Part shown: one piece after another, positions 24,430 through 29,932 of the stretch | How positions within the stretch are numbered: position 1 is the stretch's first letter | How the letters are laid out: each line of letters begins with the position of its first letter | The notes under the pieces: generated by a model | Databases searched by the model: none | What the model was told of the DNA's origin: nothing | Seen by the model: only the letters and a program-made list of their open reading frames with translations | Position numbers and translations under genes: made by a program | DNA from: Bacillota bacterium | Lineage (GTDB): Bacteria; Bacillota; Clostridia; Lachnospirales; Lachnospiraceae | Reading direction: 5' to 3' | Assembly: GCA_023415655.1 (NCBI GenBank) | Contig: JAEZKD010000019.1 | Location: 1 to 29,932 of the forward strand | DNA: 29,932 bases

Positions 24430-27400
24430 ATGAAATTTAATTTTAAGATCCAACAATATCAAACCGATGCTGTGGAGGCTGTTGTCAATATATTTAAGGG
24501 ACAAGGTCATTATGATAATGTGAACTATATTCGTGACCTAGGTAAGCAAGTAAAGACAACAAATTATCAAATGAGTTTTGGCTTGGATCAGGATGAAATT
24601 GACTTATCTGATCCGGCTGATATTACAGGTTTTAAAAACGAAGAAATTGATCTTACAGACGAAAAGATATTAGAAAATATTCATGAAATACAGACTTATA
24701 ACAATATTAAATTATCACCATGGCTTGTGAAAGATCTTGGTAAATGCAGCCTTGACATTGAGATGGAAACGGGGACGGGTAAGACATATGTCTATATAAA
24801 GACTATGTTTGAACTGAATAAGCGATATGGATGGAGTAAATTCATAGTAGTAGTTCCTTCTATCGCGATCCGTGAAGGTGTAAAGAAATCCTTCGAGATT
24901 ACACAGGACCATTTTATGGAGCATTACGGAAAAAAAGCTCGCTTCTTCATCTATAACAGCTCTAACTTAAACCAGCTTGACAACTTTTCAAGCAGTTCTG
25001 GTATTAATGTAATGATAATTAATACTCAGGCTTTTGCTTCATCACTGAAAGAGGGGGCGAATAACAAGGAAAGTCGTATTATTTACTCAAAACGTGATGA
25101 ATTTGGTTCTCGTCGTCCGATAGATGTTATAAAGGCGAACAGACCAATTATCATATTAGACGAGCCACAGAAGATGGGTGGAGAAGTAACACAAAAAGCT
25201 CTACAGAACTTTAATCCTCTATTCAGCTTAAACTATTCTGCTACCCATACAAAGCAGCATAATCTTGTTTATGTTCTTGATGCACTTGATGCTTATAATA
25301 AGAAACTGGTTAAGAAAATTGAAGTTAAGGGTTTTGAAGTCAAGAACTTTAGAGGTACAGATAAATATCTGTATCTTGAAAATATTATTCTATCCAGTAA
25401 AAAACCTCCGATGGCTAGAATAGAACTTGAGATATTATATAACAAATCAATTAACCGTGAGCCTCGTATTCTTGGTGTAGGAGATAATCTTTATTATATA
25501 TCAAATGAAATGGAACAGTATAAAGGATATACAATCTCTGAAATTGATCCGATACGAGGAACAGTTACATTTGCTAATGGAGAAATCATACAAAAAGGTG
25601 ATGTTGTAGGTGATATTTCTGAAAAGGACATGCGCCGTATTCAGATAAGAGAAACGATTATTTCTCACTTTGAAAAAGAAGAAAAACTCTTCAATATGGG
25701 TATAAAAACGTTATCTCTGTTCTTTATTGATGAGGTTTCCAAGTACCGCCAATATGATCAGAATGGAGATGAAATACTTGGCGAATATGGCAAGATGTTC
25801 GAGGAGGAATATTTAAAGATATTTAATGATTTTAAAACATTACTTGATACCCCTTATCAAAAGTACCTAAGTGAAAAGTGTTACGACGTTGCTTCTGTTC
25901 ACAGAGGTTACTTTAGTATAGATAAAAAAACCGGTAGAAGTATCGATAGTGAATTGAAACGTGGAAGTGAATTTTCGGATGATATTTCTGCTTATGACCT
26001 GATTTTAAAGAACAAAGAACGTTTACTCAGCTTTGATGAGCCTACAAGATTTATTTTCTCCCACTCAGCTCTTCGAGAAGGCTGGGATAATCCAAATGTC
26101 TTCCAGATTTGTACGTTGAAACACTCTGATAGTCAGACAACGAAGCGTCAGGAGGTTGGTCGTGGTCTTCGTCTCTGCGTAAGTCAATCCGGTAGTAGGA
26201 TGGATGCTGAGACCTGCGGTGAGAATGTCCACAATATCAATATGCTCACAGTCATCGCTAGTGAAAGTTATAAGTCCTTTGTTACTGATCTGCAGGCAGA
26301 TATTAAAACAGTACTATATGACAGACCTTCGAAAGCGACTGTTGAATATTTTGACGGTAAATCAATTATGGTTGGTGAACAACGTATTATCATTGATTCT
26401 AAGCAGGCTAAAGTAATTTATAAATATTTATTGAAGAATGATTACATTGATGATAATGACAACATTACCGAAGCATATAGAGCTGACCTTGCAAATGGAT
26501 GCCTAACAGAACTTCCGGAAGAAATGAAACAAATGACGGACGGAATTCATAATCTCATTCAAGGTATCTTTGATGAAAGTGTACTGAATCATATGATAGA
26601 TGATGGTAATAAAACGAAGATTCCTGAGAATGAGCTAAACGATAACTTTTATAAAGAGGAGTTTCAAACTTTATGGAAATACATCAATCATAAGTACGCT
26701 TATACGGTTGAATTTGATAGTAATGAATTGATTTTGAAATCGATCAATCATATTAATGAAAAACTGTTTGTATCACAGTTAAAATATACCGTATCGCATT
26801 CCGAACAAAGGGAAAAACTTGATGCACAAATGATAGCAGAAGGCTCTGGATTTAACAATGCTAAAACTAGGACGGAGACATTAAAACACAATGAAGTAAG
26901 TCAAATTAAGTATGATCTCGTGGGGAAAGTGGCAGAAGGTACAACCTTAACTCGAAGAACCGTGGCGAATATACTTAAAGGCTTGAAACCACAAGTTTTT
27001 GCTATGTTTAAAAATAATCCAGTAGAGTTTATTTCCAAAGTAATTAAACTGATCAAAGAACAAAAAGCTACAATGATAGTAGAGCATATCACATATGACA
27101 AAATCGACGGTGAATATGACAGTACGATATTTACTGCCGAGAAACACTCACAAAGCTTGGAGAAAGCATTTAAAGCGGATAAGCATATTCAGGATTATGT
27201 ATTTACGGATGGTACAGCGGAGGAAAGCGTTGAAAGAAAATTCGCAAAGGAGTTAGATGGGGCTAAAGAAGTATGTGTTTATGCTAAGCTTCCTAAAGGG
27301 TTTGCTATTCCAACACCCGTTGGCAATTACTCCCCGGATTGGGCAATAGCTTTTAATGAGGGATCAGTAAAACATATATACTTTATTGCTGAAACTAAGG

Positions 27401-27549
27401 GTACCATGGAGAGTTTAAATCTCAGACCGATAGAACAAGCCAAAATATCGTGTGCGAAAAAGCTCTTTAATGAAATCTCTACAAGTAAAGTGAAATATCA
27501 TGATGTTGATAGCTATCAACATCTGTTAGATATCATGAGCAAACTATAA
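24430..27549 (+). CDS. res: Type III restriction endonuclease subunit (Res)
   Basis: 1039 residues. Motif I METGTGKT (Lys118), motif II DEPQ (244-247, the variant typical of type III Res), NYSATHT, and motif VI QEVGRGLRL are all present. The C-terminal nuclease is intact: SPDWAI with Asp970, and AETKG with Glu988 and Lys990. The enzyme translocates or slides on DNA and cleaves between two unmodified head-to-head sites together with Mod. No frameshift or missing catalytic residue is seen, so the system should be active. Confidence 0.95.
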   Translation: MKFNFKIQQYQTDAVEAVVNIFKGQGHYDNVNYIRDLGKQVKTTNYQMSFGLDQDEIDLSDPADITGFKNEEIDLTDEKILENIHEIQTYNNIKLSPWLVKDLGKCSLDIEMETGTGKTYVYIKTMFELNKRYGWSKFIVVVPSIAIREGVKKSFEITQDHFMEHYGKKARFFIYNSSNLNQLDNFSSSSGINVMIINTQAFASSLKEGANNKESRIIYSKRDEFGSRRPIDVIKANRPIIILDEPQKMGGEVTQKALQNFNPLFSLNYSATHTKQHNLVYVLDALDAYNKKLVKKIEVKGFEVKNFRGTDKYLYLENIILSSKKPPMARIELEILYNKSINREPRILGVGDNLYYISNEMEQYKGYTISEIDPIRGTVTFANGEIIQKGDVVGDISEKDMRRIQIRETIISHFEKEEKLFNMGIKTLSLFFIDEVSKYRQYDQNGDEILGEYGKMFEEEYLKIFNDFKTLLDTPYQKYLSEKCYDVASVHRGYFSIDKKTGRSIDSELKRGSEFSDDISAYDLILKNKERLLSFDEPTRFIFSHSALREGWDNPNVFQICTLKHSDSQTTKRQEVGRGLRLCVSQSGSRMDAETCGENVHNINMLTVIASESYKSFVTDLQADIKTVLYDRPSKATVEYFDGKSIMVGEQRIIIDSKQAKVIYKYLLKNDYIDDNDNITEAYRADLANGCLTELPEEMKQMTDGIHNLIQGIFDESVLNHMIDDGNKTKIPENELNDNFYKEEFQTLWKYINHKYAYTVEFDSNELILKSINHINEKLFVSQLKYTVSHSEQREKLDAQMIAEGSGFNNAKTRTETLKHNEVSQIKYDLVGKVAEGTTLTRRTVANILKGLKPQVFAMFKNNPVEFISKVIKLIKEQKATMIVEHITYDKIDGEYDSTIFTAEKHSQSLEKAFKADKHIQDYVFTDGTAEESVERKFAKELDGAKEVCVYAKLPKGFAIPTPVGNYSPDWAIAFNEGSVKHIYFIAETKGTMESLNLRPIEQAKISCAKKLFNEISTSKVKYHDVDSYQHLLDIMSKL

Positions 27550-27591
27550 TACACTAATGATTAAGATACTTTAAGGAGGATAATATTACAA

Positions 27592-28953
27592 ATGAAACTT
27601 ATAATCTTGTTACAACAAGCCCTTTTAAGCCTAGAATCGTTAAAAGAATACTATTTTTCACAAAACGAAATTATAAGTAAAATTGTTGATGAAAAAAGCG
27701 AAAAGTATAAATATGGTGTTGCATTAGAAAGATATTTATTTGCTAAGGCAACAAATATGGATGAATTGTTAAATGATGAAGACGGCGAAAATTGCAGAAA
27801 TATTGCAGAAAAAATGATTAGGGATTTAAATATCGATGATGATGAAATCGCAACCAAAATTTCATATAGGTTGGAAATTGAAGAAGAGATAGCAGAAGAA
27901 TATGAATTAGATCCCAATAAAGCCTCTAGAGAATATAGAAAAATTATTGAGATGCCTATATTATTTAATAATAGTACAATAATGATGTTGTTGATAAAAT
28001 ATGAAGAAGCAATTGCTGGACTTTTTGAGTATGCAATACGTAAATATCCAAACGCTTACTTAAAAGAAAAAACAGTTACCTATACAGAAATCATGGAAAT
28101 AAATGATAATGTACAAAATATTAAGCAATTTTTTTGCAATAAAGAAGTTGAAGAGATTATGCATTTAGGCATTAGTGATTGGTACAAGCTACTAAGTGAT
28201 AAACATAAAGTAAATTTTGATTCTCTTACCGTTGAAACATTTAATACATTTAAAGAAATATATTATAGGCGAAATATTATTGTACATAATAATGGAAAAA
28301 TTAATAAAACGTATTTGTGTAATTTACCTTCTGAATTAACAAAAAATATGCGAATTGGCGATGAAATATCATGCGGTAATGATTATATGCAAAAAGCATT
28401 CGATATGACATATATGATGTTATACGGAACCTTTCTTTCAATGATCAAGATTTGTGATGAACCTGATAAATTAAAAAAATTAATATTTGATAACGGTTTT
28501 CAACACATGATTCAACATGAATGGAATATTAGTGCATTTATATTTGGAAATTTGTTAAAGGTTAAGCCAAGTGATAATTCTGATTTAGAGTTAAATAAAA
28601 TAAATTATTGGATATCTATGAAGAATTTACTTGGATATGAATATATAAAAGATGAAGTTCTCGTTTACGATGTATCAGTATTAAGTGTTGAATATAAAAT
28701 TGCTAAAGCCGCTTTATGCGAGGAATTTAATAAAGTTAATTTATTATTAGAAGACGCTATAGAAAGAGAAATTCCTGCGTATGCTGTAGCTACATGGCCA
28801 CTATTCAATCAATATCGTGAAAGTGATGAATATCAATATTTTAAAAATAAGCATAAAGATGAATTTGAACTATTAGGATATGAACCTGAAAATATTGAAT
28901 ATGAATCTTCTGAAGACAATGAAGATTTAATCAATAAATGTGAGAAAATTTGA
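27592..28953 (+). CDS. HEPN-motif protein, putative RNase effector of the R-M operon
   Basis: 453 residues, 42 bases after Res with AAGGAGG upstream, though the spacing to this ATG is long (about 12 bases). The middle holds a HEPN catalytic signature: YYRRNIIVHNNG, with Arg227-x4-His232 followed by Asn. This R-x4-6-H plus Asn pattern is typical of HEPN RNases found in abortive infection, toxin and CRISPR effectors. The N-terminal ~170 residues are acidic and helical. It probably shares the operon's transcript and could provide a suicide or RNA-cleaving backup to restriction (inference). A 7-bp hairpin CATAGAA/TTCTATG directly follows the stop. Confidence 0.65.
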   Translation: MKLIILLQQALLSLESLKEYYFSQNEIISKIVDEKSEKYKYGVALERYLFAKATNMDELLNDEDGENCRNIAEKMIRDLNIDDDEIATKISYRLEIEEEIAEEYELDPNKASREYRKIIEMPILFNNSTIMMLLIKYEEAIAGLFEYAIRKYPNAYLKEKTVTYTEIMEINDNVQNIKQFFCNKEVEEIMHLGISDWYKLLSDKHKVNFDSLTVETFNTFKEIYYRRNIIVHNNGKINKTYLCNLPSELTKNMRIGDEISCGNDYMQKAFDMTYMMLYGTFLSMIKICDEPDKLKKLIFDNGFQHMIQHEWNISAFIFGNLLKVKPSDNSDLELNKINYWISMKNLLGYEYIKDEVLVYDVSVLSVEYKIAKAALCEEFNKVNLLLEDAIEREIPAYAVATWPLFNQYRESDEYQYFKNKHKDEFELLGYEPENIEYESSEDNEDLINKCEKI

Positions 28954-28972
28954 CATAGAATTCCGTTCTATG
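28954..28972. repeat. 7-bp hairpin after the HEPN gene
   Basis: CATAGAA (28954-28960)/TTCTATG (28966-28972) with loop TTCCG. No T-run follows. The text ATTCCGTTCTATGAA resembles ATTCCCGTTCTAGGAA near 18079, at the left end of the 183-bp unit. Confidence 0.5.
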
Positions 28973-29295
28973 AACTTAGCGGACTATACATACTTAAGCG
29001 ATTTAAAATCCTTCAACCCCTTATAAACACTGGTTTTAAAGTTGTTTCGTACGGTGATTCCTTCGATTGGAAGGATTACGGAGTGGACAGTATTCTTAAT
29101 AAGACCCTGGAGAATAAGAAGCTGGGGAATGGCTCGATTCTCCTGCTGCATGTAGGAGCGAAGTACACTCCGGAGGCTTTAAAGCAGATAATACCCGGAC
29201 TTCAGAAGAAGGGCTATGAGATCGTACCGATATCGGCGCTGATTTATACCAGGGATTATAAGGTGGATCAGATGGGAAGACAGATTGAGAAATAA
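28973..29295 (+). pseudogene. Polysaccharide deacetylase remnant, 5' truncated
   Basis: The frame is open after a TGA at 28951 and ends at 29295. The segment VVSYGDSFDWKDYGVDSIL, then GSILLLHVGAKYTPEAL and KKGYEIVPISALIYT, is the C-terminal third of NodB-type polysaccharide deacetylases, with a histidine of the late LLH motif. The metal-binding Asp-Asp and His-x3-His motifs and the N-terminal part are missing, and no start codon with a ribosome binding site fits. Base composition becomes visibly more GC-rich from about 29040 than in the island. The gene was probably cut when the island, or part of it, inserted. Confidence 0.75.
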
Positions 29296-29345
29296 AGGGG
29301 TATCCTGTTTTGATGGAGTTAATTCTGAGTATTATAAGTATATCC

Positions 29346-29380
29346 AGGCTTGTGTCGGTAAAGGATGCAAGCCTATTTAA
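29346..29380 (+). terminator. Terminator-like hairpin
   Basis: AGGCTTG (29346-29352)/CAAGCCT (29368-29374) with a 15-base loop, followed by ATTTAATT. Modest strength. Confidence 0.6.
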
Positions 29381-29493
29381 TTAATCATTAATCCGGACTG
29401 GCGAAGGATTTATCTTCGGAATATTTACTTCGAAAACGTTAATTGTTTATCCTGAGAATTTGCCTATTAATTTGATTTTATATGGTTAGTAAG

Positions 29494-29522
29494 TTGTTTA
29501 AGCATTATTCATCTGATATAAT
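29494..29522 (+). promoter_or_regulatory. Promoter of the TetR-family gene
   Basis: TTGTTT (29494-29499), 17 bases, TATAAT (29517-29522), giving a leader of about 70 bases. Confidence 0.6.
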
Positions 29523-29600
29523 TAGAGTCATAACAATAATCAAGGAACTTTGCTTTTATTATCAATTACTTAATTTTTATAAGAGAGAAAAGGATATTAT

Positions 29601-29932
29601 ATGAAAGAATTAACAAGTATTGAAGAGAAAATATTGGATAGTACCCTTTATATGATAGGTTCTTATGGAAGCTTAAATGTCCCGGTTCGTGCCATAGCAA
29701 AGGAAGCTGGAGTAAATGTAAGCGCAATTAATTATTATTTTGGTTCAAAAGAGATTATGATGCAACAAACCAAAGAATTTTTTATTGATAATACAAAAGC
29801 TATTTATACAATTCTTGATAATGAAGAGTTGGATGAAAAAGAAAGATTAGTACTATTTGCAAATGAAATTATGGAACATACCATGCGTTATACAGGACTT
29901 TCAGCAATATTTAAAGATGCCAATCGTAGGAA
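29601..29932 (+). CDS. TetR/AcrR-family regulator, 3' end outside window
   Basis: 110 codons are visible, beginning MKELTSIEEKILDSTLYMIG. The N-terminal HTH is typical: NVPVRAIAKEAGVNVSAINYYFGSKEIM, with the YYFGSK recognition-helix signature. The remainder would be the ligand-binding domain outside the window. An AAAAGGA site lies 7-8 bases before the ATG. It is probably a chromosomal repressor of an efflux or membrane gene; no target is visible here. Confidence 0.88.
   Translation, partial: MKELTSIEEKILDSTLYMIGSYGSLNVPVRAIAKEAGVNVSAINYYFGSKEIMMQQTKEFFIDNTKAIYTILDNEELDEKERLVLFANEIMEHTMRYTGLSAIFKDANRR

Larger units (their letters stand above)
29296..29600. other. 305-base intergenic region
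   Basis: No ORF supported. It contains the deacetylase terminator (29346-29380) and a promoter for the TetR gene (29494-29522). Nothing else stands out. Confidence 0.6.

Noticed and set aside
29083..29295. 70-aa stand-alone gene
   Set aside because: Homology to deacetylases extends upstream of the GTG in the same frame, so this is the tail of a truncated gene rather than a complete small one.
1..29932. CRISPR array, tRNA or rRNA genes
   Set aside because: No regularly spaced direct repeats, no cloverleaf with the GGTTCRANYCC arm and no rRNA-like conserved stretch was seen on either strand.

Overview
The window is AT-rich DNA with strong AGGAGG-type ribosome binding sites. Its gene families (RadC-like JAB protein, DUF932, DUF5688, YqaJ/RecT, Mor-like regulator) are typical of mobile elements of clostridia, most likely a Lachnospiraceae-type genome. 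Taxonomy is inferred from style and gene families only. Nearly everything before about 28.95 kb reads as accessory DNA: recombinases, phage/plasmid-like genes and anti-phage cargo. The last kilobase looks chromosomal: a beheaded, more GC-rich polysaccharide deacetylase remnant followed by a TetR-family regulator that runs off the end.

Layout. (1) 1-2782, plus strand: the C-terminal bulk of a HerA-type ATPase, a 175-base hairpin-rich gap, and a Shedu-type (DUF4263) nuclease. (2) 2816-6676, minus strand: an integration module of SF2 helicase, viroplasmin/RNase H1-N-like protein, 46-aa ORF and large serine recombinase. (3) 6843-8828, minus: a lone 661-aa protein of unknown family with its own palindrome-covered promoter and terminator. 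(4) 8838-9375: a gene-free stretch with a 20-bp perfect hairpin, a G5/C5 hairpin and repeated TTTACC/GGTAAA words. (5) 9376-16922, minus: a phage/plasmid-like block of excisionase-type HTH, small resolvase, zinc-ribbon-like protein, RecT, YqaJ exonuclease, DUF5688, a 41-aa ORF, DUF932, a Sel1-repeat membrane protein, a 59-aa membrane protein, a Mor-like regulator and a RadC-like protein. Terminators divide it into several transcription units, and an AATATATAATT word recurs at promoter positions. (6) 17292-18038, plus: an orphan PD-(D/E)XK-like protein with a palindrome over its promoter. (7) 18039-18673: gene-free, with an inverted-repeat-bounded 183-bp unit, a terminator and a second hairpin cluster. 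(8) 18674-28953, plus: a tight operon of SNF2-family helicase, DUF4391 protein, type III methyltransferase (Mod) and type III restriction subunit (Res), followed by a 453-aa protein with an R-x4-H HEPN RNase motif.

How it fits together. The serine recombinases probably move or resolve the island, and RecT plus YqaJ form a recombination pair. Three to five separate defence candidates sit between these mobility genes: HerA-Shedu, the 661-aa orphan, the orphan nuclease, and the helicase/type III R-M/HEPN operon. The best candidates for something not well described are the HerA-Shedu pair with a structured RNA between its genes, the R-M operon extended by a helicase and a HEPN protein, and the tightly controlled 661-aa orphan.
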